DNA of 64,000 nucleotides from Rutpela maculata (lineage: Eukaryota; Arthropoda; Insecta; Coleoptera; Cerambycidae): assembly GCA_936432065.2 (NCBI GenBank), contig OW386293.2:22456234-22520233 (forward strand), written 5' to 3'. The position numbers were made by a program, and so were the translations under genes. The notes beneath the pieces are model-generated. The model was not told the DNA's origin. It searched no databases and was given only the letters and a program-made list of their open reading frames with translations. Positions 54,123-64,000 of this stretch are shown piece by piece; position 1 is the stretch's first letter; every line of letters starts with the position of its first letter.

Positions 54123-55158
54123 AATGTGGGTGTCATAAATTTTTTTGCAAACAATTTTTATTAGTTTTTTATATATTTTTTTTGTAAACATACATTTTGT
54201 TATTAGAGTTTGCTTTCACACCACTCATAAGCTAGAGGGAGCTCTTTGGTCACTTTTTCAACTAGTAGTTTAGTAGAAAATTTCAAATACTCGTGTCGAT
54301 CGGAAATTTTCTGCTCTATAATTTTTGTCTCTTGAATATTTTCTCTAAAATGCATAGTTTTGGAGTAAAATGTGAAAAAAGGCGAAAAAACGCGAAAAAT
54401 GATATATATATGTCTACTTCTCCTTTTTTTATGACTACGGGTTGTGACAGTTTTTTTTTCTAATGTAAAAACCTTTAATTTGGTATAGGTCACATTGCTG
54501 CACTAAAAAAATCGAGAACTACCTTTTTTTTTTTTTTTTTGTATAATTCGGACGGATTATAAGGTAAAACGTTTTCCAGTACTTTCTTCCTTCATTGATA
54601 AGGGATTTTTTATATGTATGGTCTTCCGAATCGTTCCTGCTATTTAAAACATTTATGGTTTGTGCTTTTTCATTGAAAAAAAAAAACAGAAGAATTGGAA
54701 TCACAATTTCTGTTCAGTTCCAAAACGTTCGAGGATTGCAAATTGCAAGAACTATACAGCCCTTTCTTTTATATTTTTTGAGTGTCTCTTAAAAATTGGA
54801 ATCTTCAGAACAGAACAGAACATCCCGGAAAAACCTGAAAACGTGGAAAAGTCAGGGAAGCCAAGAAATTTCAGTCATCATTTATAAGTTACTTTGATTT
54901 TCTGCTATACAAGATTTTTGAAACTTAAATTTTATATTTGTTTTAGTTACCTATTCAATATTTAAAATAAATTTGTATAAACAATGTAATGGAAAAAATT
55001 ACTTTAGTATCTTTCAATATTTTTTCTATACTCATCAGAAGCAAATTTTGAAAAGTATACATTAATATTGACTTGTATAGAGATTTTCTTAGAACGTCCT
55101 AAATATTTATATTTTGGTCCTGGCAAATTAAAATTTTGTTCCTAGAAAGTCAGGGAAT
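54123..55158. other. AT-rich repeat debris
   Basis: Contains AAAACGTGGAAAAGTCAGGG-type repeats and long T and A runs. The open frames here are low-complexity and not accepted. Confidence 0.5.
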
Positions 55159-55258
55159 TCAGAACTCCAATGTTGGTGGGAACCCTGCAGAAGCAAGATC
55201 AATAATGGCTCCCCGACGAGGATTCCGTCTCCCGCGTGGCAGGCGGGGATACTTACCA

Positions 55259-55413
55259 TAAAGAAGAGAAGAAGTGGAACAATAGTGAGCGTGAGAAAAA
55301 TCGATGTCCTGCCCGATGATGACCATTGTCTCATTCCGATTAGATTTGTTGATGACAGTTTGAACGATCAGCGCATCAACATCATCAGCAAGAGTAATTG
55401 TTTTCATCCGCAT
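55259..55413 (-). pseudogene. exon relic with ADDVDALIVQT motif
   Basis: The minus-strand frame MKTITLADDVDALIVQTVIN continues to ETMVIIGQDIDF and ends at a good splice donor (TATG/GTAAGT). It resembles PIN/nuclease-like proteins common among insect repeat-encoded genes (DAD.LIVQTAI...VGEDIDL). I cannot name the family with certainty. No further exon was found. Confidence 0.4.
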
Positions 55414-56174
55414 GCATAGAAACTTTTTCAGCAGTTCTCCATACCTTCAAATATACTTTCACGCACTTTGGACTAATCTAAAAAAATAGCTATTATGCAC
55501 AGATTCTTTTCATTTGCATTGCACTACTTAACTGTGCTCCAACCGGGCACTTCAATTCAGCAGCCAACGAAAAATTAACTAAATAGGATTTGAATGGAAT
55601 CTATTCCACTTAAAAAAAAACGCACTAAAAGCTGCTTTACCTCATGACTGATGTTGAAACAAACTCAAATAACAAAATACATGTTTGCAAGAAAACAGAA
55701 AAAAACTAATAAAAATTGTTTGTAAAAAATTCTGCGACATGTATGTCATGTACGAAGATTACGCTCTACAATTTCGTTTATAACAGTATTTCGTGTAAAA
55801 CCATCAATAATGGAGATATTATGTTGTGAAAAACAGCATTTGACTGTTTTTTTGGCTTTATGCTTCAAATTACCTGCAACTTTGAACATTATTTGCAAGA
55901 GCTAGCTGAAAGGTCAGTAGAAGGTTTTCTGTGTTGACTTTAATAACAAATACTTTCTTTTCTATACTCTTTGTTCGTCTGATTGGCAGTTAATAAGAAA
56001 AATGAACTCACCGCTGAGGGTGATTTTTCCCAAATTAAGGAATATTTCATCCACCGATCAGGTGGGAACTCTTTGTTCATATCCGAAATATAAATTATTT
56101 CTCTAATTCTACTAAAAATTCTAATTCACGTGGACTAACTGTATAAGATTAACTAAACATTGTTTTTTTTTTAG
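55414..56174. other. 3' part of intron 2, partly shared with copy 1
   Basis: Only the last 150 bp (TTTCATCCACCGATCAGGTG onward) match copy 1 at 33,005-33,149. Nothing coding. Confidence 0.6.
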
Positions 56175-56822
56175 ATAAAACTGTATAAATGTTCCCAATG
56201 TCCATACCAAACAAAGAGAAACAGTGACCTGCGTATTCACATGGTAATGCACAAGAAACCCGAGGAAGTAAAAATGTTCCAATGTGATAAGTGCCCTTAT
56301 CGGTCTATAAGAAAGGGCAACCTTAGATCTCACCAATTGTGTCACAAATCTGGGGATGAGGTGACTTTCTACAACTGTGCCAAGTGTTCATTTAAAACGA
56401 GGGGAAAGAGCTCTCTCAGGAATCACATGTGGCGCCACCAGAATCCAGAAGAAATATCTAGGGTTAAATGCGAACAATGTACCTTCACTACCATATACAA
56501 ATCGAGCCTAAGGAAGCATAGCCTAGTTCACAAAAGCCGTAGCGAAATAAAAACGTACGATTGTCCTTCATGTCCATATAGGGGAAAGCATAAGTCTCAT
56601 CTGGTCGCACATATGTTGTTACACAAGGATCCGAGCGAAGTGAAAATGCATGAGTGTGTTCATTGTTCTTATAAGTCAGTTCGGAGAACTAACCTGCTGG
56701 CTCATATGCTCGAGCATAAAAGTAAAGAGGAAATTAAAATGGCGAAGTGTGAGCACTGCTCTTATGAGACTAAACTCAGGGGTAATTTGCGCAAACATGT
56801 AAAGCGTAGGCATCTTGCCTAA
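56175..56822 (+). CDS. zinc-finger gene copy 2, exon C (seven fingers)
   Basis: It starts after TTTAG at 56174 in phase 0 and stops at TAA 56820-56822. It holds the five fingers found in copy 1 plus two more: CVHCSYKSVRRTNLLAHMLE with H, and CEHCSYETKLRGNLRKHVKR with RH, giving 11 C2H2 fingers in the whole protein against nine in copy 1. Linkers have the form HK(S/K)PEE(I/V)K, not the classical TGEKP, as in REST-like and other insect multi-finger regulators. DNA binding in the nucleus is expected; the target and biological role are unknown. Confidence 0.87.
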   Translation: MKLYKCSQCPYQTKRNSDLRIHMVMHKKPEEVKMFQCDKCPYRSIRKGNLRSHQLCHKSGDEVTFYNCAKCSFKTRGKSSLRNHMWRHQNPEEISRVKCEQCTFTTIYKSSLRKHSLVHKSRSEIKTYDCPSCPYRGKHKSHLVAHMLLHKDPSEVKMHECVHCSYKSVRRTNLLAHMLEHKSKEEIKMAKCEHCSYETKLRGNLRKHVKRRHLA

Positions 56823-57784
56823 GTAGTAGTACTTGCAGTAGGCGTAGCATATAGACTAGGAGCGTTTTCTGTATTTCTGTATTTTCTATACCAGGTGATA
56901 ACGATATCACTAGCACCTTTATTTTGTTCCTTGTTTTTCAAGACATCAAAATGAAACTTGGCACAGTTAATACAGACATAAAATGCCATATTTTAACGCA
57001 GTTGAAGATTTTATCAAAGTTTCGATTTAACCAGAAGTGACACCAATTCTTGATTTTTAAATAGAACACCATGTCTATTATTGCATTTTCACAATCCTGG
57101 GAAAATTCTGAGTTGGTTTAAATTGTTTTGGTGAGCTTTTATGCCGACTTGATTTTTTTAGAACCAAGTTTTTTTTTTAATCTGGAATACTGCGATTAAC
57201 TTTAAATCATCATAAATGTTGTAAGAAATAATGAAAAAATACAAATTTGACTTTTAACCAACACATTTGGTGCATTCTGATCTTTCGAAATTACTTTCTT
57301 GCAAAGTCTTTTTTTTCAAATGACACCAATACTACACACTACTCAGTTAAATATAACTTAATAAGACCAATCCAATGGTACCGTCAAACCCAAAATCCAC
57401 GGAGTAATAAAAACTCAAAAACACAAATTATTTGTTTTTCATTATGACAAAAAATTGTTTGTTTGACAATTTAAAAAATGGCCTCTAATCAACATAAATT
57501 AATCCAGTTTAAAAATTAGAAAAAGATTTTTATTATTAAATATTAAGCACAGCAATTTTTTTGCTTACTGTAAAAAAGAACTTAATTAGCACAAAAACTA
57601 TTTCGCTGACTATCAATGTGACAGATGTTCAAGGTGCCGACCTCCTCTTCTATGCACCTTCTACTTCGGGAAATTATATTTTGTGTAACTTCCTCAAGCA
57701 TTATAGGATAATAAATTCAAATGCTTGGTGTATTCTAATTTCCAAAATTGCCAACGTTGTTTAGAATATAATATATATGTTCTT

Positions 57785-58171
57785 ATAAATAGCCCCATAG
57801 AAAAAAATCGAGAGAAAAAATGTATGATCTGGTGAACGTGGTGGCCAACGTATAGGACCATTGGCTTCATCAAACCTGTCTGTCAAATGATTTAGTACTT
57901 GGGCAGCATTATAGGGAGGAGCCCCATCTTGCTGAAAGTCGAGCCTCAAAATCTCAAGGGGCAATTCTTCTGGAAATCCTCCAGTCTCGTTTTGTAGAAA
58001 ATCTAAATATCGTTGACCATTTAGACGTCCTTGAAAAAGTATTGGTCCGATAATGTTTTTCCGATTGTTCTTGTCCACATACTGACTTTCTAATCTTTCT
58101 AGAAAGTTGCCCTGCCTCATTAAATGTCTATTTTCTTGAACCCAGTATCTAGTATTCTGCCTATTAAACAT
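57785..58171 (-). pseudogene. mariner/Tc1-like transposase C-terminal fragment
   Basis: The minus-strand frame shows NTRYWVQENRHLMRQ, FQGRLNGQRYLDFLQ and FQQDGAPPYNAAQVLNHL with the second catalytic Asp, then GPIRWPPRSPDHTFFLSIFF with the usual third acidic region disrupted. The N-terminal half is gone. Confidence 0.8.
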
Positions 58172-58700
58172 TATTCATGAATCGTGACTTATCAGAGAAA
58201 AGGATACATTTCACGAAATTTTGATCTTCATCATAACAGGGTCGTTTCCTTCAACAAAATTTACAAAATATTGTTATATGATCAAAAAGTATATTAAATA
58301 TATATTGCATATATCATATTAAAACAAGTTTCTAATCATCACATGCAAGAACAAATTGGTTTTGAAAATAAAAAGGGCGGATAAATGATAACGTATCTGA
58401 TGATCATTCAATTCTAAAGAATTTTCATGTTTTCATTTATCATGTTGGTGGTGGTGCTCTGTTGATTTGTTGTTTACATTTATATTGTGCGTTTAATATT
58501 TGTTTATAATGGAACCTAATTTTGTGAAAGTTACTTCAGAGAATTTACCCATAGTGGATTTTTATATTGTACACGAGTTTTATGTAGAAATTTGAACTAT
58601 TTAAGTGCCAAATCCCGAAATGTTAAAAATTTGAGGTTAGTATTTCTTTGAAATACAAAGACTCACATCGATACTAACTTTAATCTACTAGTCCAGTTAA
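58172..58700 (+). pseudogene. gene-poor stretch with a short relic frame
   Basis: At 58,509 a frame reads MEPNFVKVTSENLPIVDFYI and stops after about 28 residues. It recalls the N-terminus of insect SWIM/YqaJ-type repeat-encoded proteins, by memory only. The rest is non-coding. Confidence 0.3.
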
Positions 58701-58875
58701 CAGAGCGCTATAATGACCAAATCTCTAATTTGAGTGATAATGAATGGATTTTGATAAAACCTTGTGCAATGTGTTTGTAATGATGTTGATAAGAAAGTTG
58801 AAAAAATAATTAAAATAGGAAATGATCGGAAGAGGTGGAAAACACCGGGTTCCGTAACTTGTAGAATTAGATTAA

Positions 58876-59684
58876 AAATGAAAAAGAAACAATAAATTTA
58901 CCTTTTTTGGCCCAAAATAAGATGTTTTTACTCTTGTGAATTTTTTCGAGAAATGCATATTTTTGGAGATATGGGCAGACGAAAATTCCTAAAAGTGTTA
59001 TTCCGAAAAAACATGAAAAACTACCTCTTTCTTTGAAATTGTAACGCTTTAAAAATACGTAATTTAAAAATTTGAAAAATCAGACGTATGCATTGAGGCC
59101 TTTTAAACATTTTTGTCTCTTGGAATTTTTTTGTAACTTTCTAATTTTCCGAGTTACAGGCAGTTTTTCACGATAACTACATTTTTTGCACATTAAAAAA
59201 TACATGAAAATTTAAAAATTATATTGAACTTTTAAAAATGGTATGACTATATAGGTTTCATATTTTTTTTATAATAATATACATAAATGACGTTAATTTT
59301 TCGAATTTTCATGTATTTTTTTGTGCAAAAAATGTAGTACATAATTTATTGTGAAAAACTGCCTGTAAGTAACTCAGAAAATTGGTAAGTTACAAAAAAA
59401 TTCCAAGAGACAAAAGTGTTTAGAAGGCCTCAATGCATACGTCTGAATTTTTTCAAATTTTTAAATTACATATTTTTAAAGGGCTACAATTTCAAATAAA
59501 GGGGTAGTTTTTCATGTTTTTCCGGAATAACTCGGTGAAAACGCACTTTACAGACAAGTTGCAAATAAAAAAAGTCTTGTATTCACTTGAATTTTTTCAG
59601 ATTTTTTTTTTCAACTTTTACATTTCCCCTCCCCCATCTTATTTAGGGCCAAAAAAGGTAAATTTATTGTTTCTCTTTCATTTT
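58876..59684. repeat. 800-bp palindrome, arms about 370 nt
   Basis: The left arm starts at AAAGAAACAATAAATTTACC and the right arm ends at its complement near 59,680. Matching inner phrases include GACGTATGCATTGAGGCCTT and GCAGTTTTTCAC. The centre is near 59,265. Divergence between the arms is modest, with a few indels. Confidence 0.85.
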
Positions 59685-60364
59685 ACTTCCACATTCAGAG
59701 GAAGGAAGTATAGTAACGACAAAAAAATTTTTGAAAATTTTTATTGTTCAAATAAGCTCTAAACGTCGAGATTTTAAATTTGAGCGTAGAAAAAATTTCT
59801 GTCTGGTGGTCTCTAACTTTTTTTTGTGTGCACGTTTACTCTGGAACCATTTAAGATATTAACTTGAAATTTGGTACATGTGTGTACCTTAACGGGATCT
59901 GGAACTAGATTATATTTTCATCTCATTCCGTCGAAGGGTTGTGGGGTAAAATGAGGTAAATGGGGGGTAAATCAAGCAGGTAAGAGCCCATAAAATTGGT
60001 ATTTAGTGTATACTAGAGAAGCCAAGGTTTCAAAAAATTTTTTGGCATTAGCCACCCCCATTACCACCCCTACCTCATTATTAAAGGGGATGAAAAAAAT
60101 GTTGTGATTTAGTGTGTGTACAGGAACCAAAACCTCAAATTATTTTTTTACTTCATCCACCTCCACTACCATCCCCCCATCACCACCCCCACCCCATTAC
60201 CGTGTGGGATATCGTTTTATGGGTTTTTGGTGTAGACGATTTCAAATATTATATTATTAAAGTTCTATAAACAATTATTTCCACATACAAAATTTTTTCA
60301 TTATGAGAGAGTTGGATAGAAAATCTGGATATGGAAGTAGTGATTTCTTGGGCAGCGGTTTTTG
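59685..60364. mobile_element. repeat family Y, copy 3 (uninterrupted)
   Basis: This is the undisturbed copy of the family, about 680 bp, with diverged ends (ACTTCCACATTCAGAGG and CTGGATATGGAAGTAGTGAT). It supplies the empty-site sequence for the insertions in copies 1 and 2. Confidence 0.8.
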
Positions 60365-60530
60365 ACCTGCAAGTTACGGAACCCACGATAAAAGTTTCTA
60401 CTCTTCCGATCATTTCCTGTTCTGATCTTCTTTCAGCTCTTATTAACTTCATTACAAACACATTGCACAAGGTTTCATCAAAATTCATTCATTAGCACTC
60501 AAATTAGAGGTGACTGGACTATATGCTAAT

Positions 60531-60660
60531 AAACAAGATGTTAAAAACATCACACCATGTTTTAAATAAATGTTTAAATCATATTTAAAACACAATGAGA
60601 TGTTTTAAACAACTGTTTAAAACAGTTTAAAACACAGGCGATGTTTTAAACAAATGTATT
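60531..60660. repeat. cluster of ATGTTTTAAA-type motifs
   Basis: About eight GTTTTAAA or TTTAAAAC words in 120 bp, alternating in strand, irregular spacing. Confidence 0.7.
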
Positions 60661-60689
60661 ATTTTGGAGATTGTGGAAAAGCAGAGAAA

Positions 60690-60972
60690 AGCAGCTAACA
60701 GCGTCCGAACAGAGAGGGGTAGTTTGGAGCGCACAGGTAAAAATCGATCCTATTCAAAGTTTCACAGCGAATATCTTAAAACAGGTTACTTTAACGAGAA
60801 AAATGCACAGGAATGAATTTTATTTATTTATTTATTTATTTATTTTTTAATTTATTTATTTTTTTAAAATTTATTAAAAATATGCAGAGATGAGATATTC
60901 TCTGTGAAACTTCGAATAGGATTGATTTTTACCTGTGTACTCCAAACTACTACTTTGTTTGGACGCTGTTAG
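60690..60972. repeat. inverted repeat, arms about 85 nt
   Basis: CTAACAGCGTCCGAAC and CAGGTAAAAATCGATCCTAT at the left pair with the segment at 60,890-60,972. A TTTA/ATTT run lies in the loop. Confidence 0.75.
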
Positions 60973-61384
60973 CAGGCGCGGATTTATGAGGGGGGGCCAA
61001 GATTCTGTAAATCATCAACTTTTGTTTTAAAATGTTATGATTTTTGTTAATTTTGGGAAGAAAAATTTTTTTAACAGGGTAATTACCCCCTCCAAGAAAC
61101 TCATTTTAAAATTTTATTTTTTAGGATGAAAAAATTTTTTCGGATTTTGGCTCCTTGCTCTTCAAAAAAATATTGGGACGACGAAAATTTTTTTTTGGAT
61201 TTTTTCCTCCCGCTCTTCAAAAAAATTTTGGAACGAAAATTTTTTTTTTTTGGATTTCTCCCCCCTGCTCTTCAAAAAAATTTTGGGACGAAAAAATTTT
61301 TTTCGGATTTATCCCCCCCCCTTATCAAAAAATTTTGGGTTCAGTGTTACCCCCCCCCAAGCTTAAAGTCCAGATCCGCCCTTG
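60973..61384. mobile_element. 412-bp hAT-type MITE with perfect 8-bp duplication
   Basis: GCTGTTAG stands on both sides (60965-60972 and 61385-61392). The ends are CAGGCGCGGATTTATGAG and the inverse of CAAGGGCGGATCTGGACT. The interior is four diverged tandem units of about 55 bp with CTCTTCAAAAAAATTTTGGGA. Frames through it are low-complexity. Confidence 0.88.
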
Positions 61385-61937
61385 GCTGTTAGAATGAAAT
61401 AGGTGAGGATAAGCTACAAGGTTAATAGAACATTTTTTATGCACAATTTAATGACAAATTTATTTCCTATACTTTTTTCTCTTTCGACGAGCGGTTTACA
61501 AGATAAAAGTGAAAAACCAGTTCAAGTCCCTATTTGAGGGGGAAACTTTTCGGGTATCTATTTCTAACCCTATCTAGAATACACGTCTCAAATATTATTA
61601 CTTTATAAATTATTTTTCCTATTCAGTGTTTTTTAATCTAATTTGCATGTACTAATATTTTTTATGTCATTTATAATGATTTAAAGTTAATCACAGCACG
61701 TTGGGTTCAAAACAAAACTTGGCTCCAAAAAATCAAGTTGGCGTAAAAACTCACCAAAATAGTTCAATAGTTAGAATTTTTCCAGGCTTCTGAAAATGCA
61801 ATAATATACAGGGTGTTCCATTTAAAAATCAAGAATAGGTGCCATTTCCTGCTAAACTGGAAATCTTCAAATATGCCAAAATGTTGAATTTTACAGACGT
61901 AAAATTCAACATTTTGGCATATATAAATTAAGTTGAA
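61385..61937. other. gene-free spacer including inverted mariner flank
   Basis: The part from 61,700 is the inverse of 56,960-57,180. TTCAACATTTTGGCATAT forms a small hairpin at 61,873-61,923. Confidence 0.5.
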
Positions 61938-62112
61938 AAAATATACCAGGTGATATCACCCCTCTTTTGCCTCTTGTTTTTTAAGATATCAAAATGAAAC
62001 TGAGCATAATTAATATAAACATATTAACTATGCTCAGTTTCATTTTGATATCTTAAAAAACAAGAGGCAAAAGAGGGGTGATATCACCTGGTATATTTTT
62101 TCAACTTAATTT
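61938..62112. repeat. near-perfect palindrome, arms about 85 nt
   Basis: AAGTTGAAAAAATATACCAG, then GTGATATCACCCCTCTTTTG and AAAATGAAACTGAGCAT are mirrored on the other side of a short AAACAT centre near 62,022. Confidence 0.9.
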
Positions 62113-62309
62113 ATATACACATTTTATTGTATTAGTTTGTTCTTTATTTATATTAATGTCATTATGTATTTTTTTCTAAATGTTTTTATATTTGTAATTA
62201 TGAGACATTAATTAAACTTTACTGGTAATTATTTAAATTATTTGACGTGTGGAAATACTGTTGTATATATTTAACACCAATAAATCATTATTATTATTTT
62301 TTCTTTTTT

Positions 62310-62870
62310 CTTTTTAATACCAGTCACCCTTCTCTGTGGCTCCGATACTTACAGAAGAGATGGTGATACCAGTAGTCACTGCCTACACCCATAGGGTTAG
62401 TGACTACTGGGTTTGAGAATTATGTGCCCTGAGTAAACGTAATGAACCGAGGATAATGGCCTTCTGCATTCTACTGGCCAAGATCTCAGCCGAGTTTCGG
62501 CATACCGGTATGATCTTTAGTTCTGAAAGCAGTGTGTGTCTTGTTCCACCAGGGGCTCCTATGATCAGCACCACTAGCCTAACAGTATGGTCAGGAGAGA
62601 GCCTGCAGAGTTCAAAGAGCAAATCTTGATATTTCTTCTGTTTTTTCTCCTTCAAGACAACGTTATTCTTCGCGGGAGCCGAGACCTCCACGACAAACAT
62701 TGTCTTGAGTTGGTGGTCGAGGGGGACTACGTCAGGCTTATTGGCTTGTATTTGCCTGATGGTGGGAAACGAGTAGTTCCAGTAAAATACCCCGCAGAAT
62801 CCTTATGGAAAATGGCTTTCGGTCAAACTCTTCGAAACTCTGGATTCTGGTAGTTCTTGATGTGTAGAAC
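62310..62870 (-). mobile_element. LINE 3' end, second copy of the 37.9-kb body
   Basis: The minus-strand frame (62700 to 62404) reads FVVEVSAPAKNNVVLKEKKQ, KYQDLLFELCRLSPDH and VRLVVLIIGAPGG, clearly related to the frame at 37,975-38,286. It ends in an A-rich, AAT-rich tail. The 5S-like head is absent. Confidence 0.65.
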
Positions 62871-63289
62871 AAAATTTCTCGAGGCCACTGAGTCCTAAAA
62901 ACTCATCGTTTTGAGATATAGCTTTCTGAAGTTGGACTTTACGTGCATTCTGCACCATATGTGTGACATATACTATATCTATGTGGCCCTTGGACGAATA
63001 AAGTATTATTATTATTAATTAATTATAATATATTAAAATTAATATAAATTAGCTAATTTATAATTCCTCTAAATTTAACGGCATTTTGATTTATGGTTTT
63101 CAAATTACGGCCCCCTACATATATTTTACAGCTAGGATTCCGATTTTCAAGGTATCCGATTCCAGGGATTTAAAACATTTTATACCACATATAAAATACG
63201 TATAATATACAGTACTGTTATACAATTATATTTTATATCTTCGCAACTCTATGCACAAGCCGTTATGGTTTGAACCGAAGTCGCACGTT
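62871..63289. other. non-coding, with plus-oriented retroposon tail
   Basis: GGACGAATAAAGTATTATTATT at 62,992-63,013 looks like a polyadenylation site and tail of another retroposon. Nothing else was recognised. Confidence 0.45.
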
Positions 63290-64000
63290 AGCAGAATAGT
63301 AGTTCCCATTTGATTCTTCTTCTATATGAAATTGGCTCAGTTATAGTAGATCGCACCGAATACTTCTTCCCACCTTCCTAACACTTTGGAATGGTTAATA
63401 GTTTCCACTTGATTCTTCTATCAGAAGTTGACAAGGTTATAGCACAGAATAAGGAACTACCAGAAGTGACACTCTTAGCAAAGTCTTTGATGTTTCTTGA
63501 CAAATTTTTGTGACCACCATTTTATTGTAGGTATTTGACAGTTCATTTATTGTTTTAACCCAACATTCTGTGACACAATATACAAAAATTCATGTTTTCT
63601 TTCCTAAATAATGAAATATATTTCTTCTGTTTTCAGAATCACATTTAACACAATGTAATATAAGAAAAAAAAAAAAACAAATTAATTAAAATTAATTCCA
63701 ATGTTTCCATGACTGAAATGTAATAACAATCGTTTCTTCAGGGCTATTGTATAATCCTTCGCATAATACCTGTAACAACTGACGAATAATGGTAAAGTAT
63801 AGTATTGTGCTCGTCGCGTATAATGGCCATTACACGCTCGGATGATTACGACACTCGCCTTCAGGTATTTTAAAGAAAGCGTTGCAAGCGGCGAAACTGT
63901 GAAGTACTACCGCTTGGTACCACCCAAGGACTGTTATGTAGTTAACTGTCTTTAGATACCATGCACCCAGCCCTGCATACGCCATTTGTAAAGGTGTTTT
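63290..64000. repeat. start of a third copy of the zinc-finger unit's 5' segment
   Basis: It matches 40,235-41,010 in the same order and orientation (ACACTTTGGAATGGTTAATA, AAGGAACTACCAGAAGTGAC, CGTCGCGTATAATGGCCATT). The match continues to the window end. Confidence 0.75.

Larger units (their letters stand above)
50993..56174 (+). other. intron 2 of zinc-finger copy 2
   Basis: GTAAGG to TTTTTTTTTTAG, 5.2 kb. It contains the copy 2 hAT remnant, a 720-bp foldback with a tRNA-like insert, T-rich repeats at 54.1-54.9 kb and an exon-like relic at 55.26-55.41 kb. It lacks the LINE and hAT MITE of the copy 1 intron. Confidence 0.75.
58700..60530. repeat. inverted segment pair at 58.70-58.87 and 60.36-60.53 kb
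   Basis: GAAATGATCGGAAGAG, GGGTTCCGTAACTTG and CCTTGTGCAATGTGTTTGTA at the left are repeated inverted at the right. They enclose a large palindrome and family Y copy 3. Confidence 0.75.
56890..62110. mobile_element. large decayed mariner-like region with inverted flanks
   Basis: Sequence at 56,890-57,180 (ATACCAGGTGATAACG, then ATTCTTGATTTTTAAATAGA and AAAGCTCACCAAAACAATT in complement) recurs inverted at 61,700-62,095. Between the two lie a transposase fragment, a palindrome, family Y copy 3 and a hAT MITE, so the region is heavily nested. The outermost right end is itself a separate hairpin (61,938-62,112). Confidence 0.6.

Noticed and set aside
61126..61397. Phe/Lys/Pro-rich frames of 80-88 residues
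   Set aside because: They are produced by tandem units inside a hAT MITE.

Overview
This is an AT-rich eukaryotic window, almost certainly from an insect or another arthropod. The evidence is spliced genes with GT-AG introns, C2H2 zinc-finger genes, several LINE families, a Polinton/Maverick, and dense MITEs of hAT, mariner and piggyBac type. No bacterial gene organisation is present. The species cannot be fixed from the sequence alone.

Region 1 (1-about 12,560) is a Polinton (Maverick), a virus-like self-synthesising transposon. Every recognisable reading frame in it is open. Leftward on the minus strand lie an integrase with a chromodomain, a conserved 296-residue protein and an A32-like packaging ATPase. 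Rightward from a compact, symmetric divergent promoter lie a PLA2-like protein, an adenain-like cysteine protease, the minor (penton-like) capsid protein, a 44-residue overlapping gene, the major capsid protein, a conserved 166-residue protein and a small spliced gene. Then come five large hairpins at about 155-bp spacing. Beyond them, on the minus strand, lie an orphan 248-residue gene and the protein-primed family B DNA polymerase. Integrase and polymerase would move and copy the element; capsid proteins, protease and ATPase would build and fill particles. The left terminus lies outside the window or is lost, and the right terminus was not located. The PLA2-like stop codon lies in the context TGA-CTA-G, and the protease follows in the same frame, which suggests translational readthrough.

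Region 2 (about 12.6-17.7 kb) is gene-poor. It has direct and tandem repeats just outside the polymerase, one zinc-finger exon fragment (13.56-13.63 kb), and a run of MITEs and a 1,738-bp repeat (family X).

Region 3 (about 17.7-40 kb) and region 4 (about 40-63 kb) are two tandem copies of one large segment. Each carries an intact three-exon gene for a multi-C2H2 zinc-finger protein (about 1,178 and 1,223 residues). Splice sites, phases (2 and 0) and even intronic hAT remnants are shared. The 5' flank of a third copy starts at about 63.29 kb and runs off the window. Each copy has since received its own insertions, so the sister copy often gives the empty site: a solo LTR, a CTA-flanked foldback, repeat family Y and a MITE. 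Other insertions here include a TTAA-flanked piggyBac-type MITE, hAT MITEs with 8-bp duplications, and a mariner sitting at the exact centre of an older palindrome.

The rest is transposon debris: LINE fragments on both strands, a retroposon with a 5S-rRNA-like head, a foldback containing a tRNA-like sequence, decayed mariner and hAT transposases, and microsatellites. No CRISPR array or canonical tRNA or rRNA gene was found.
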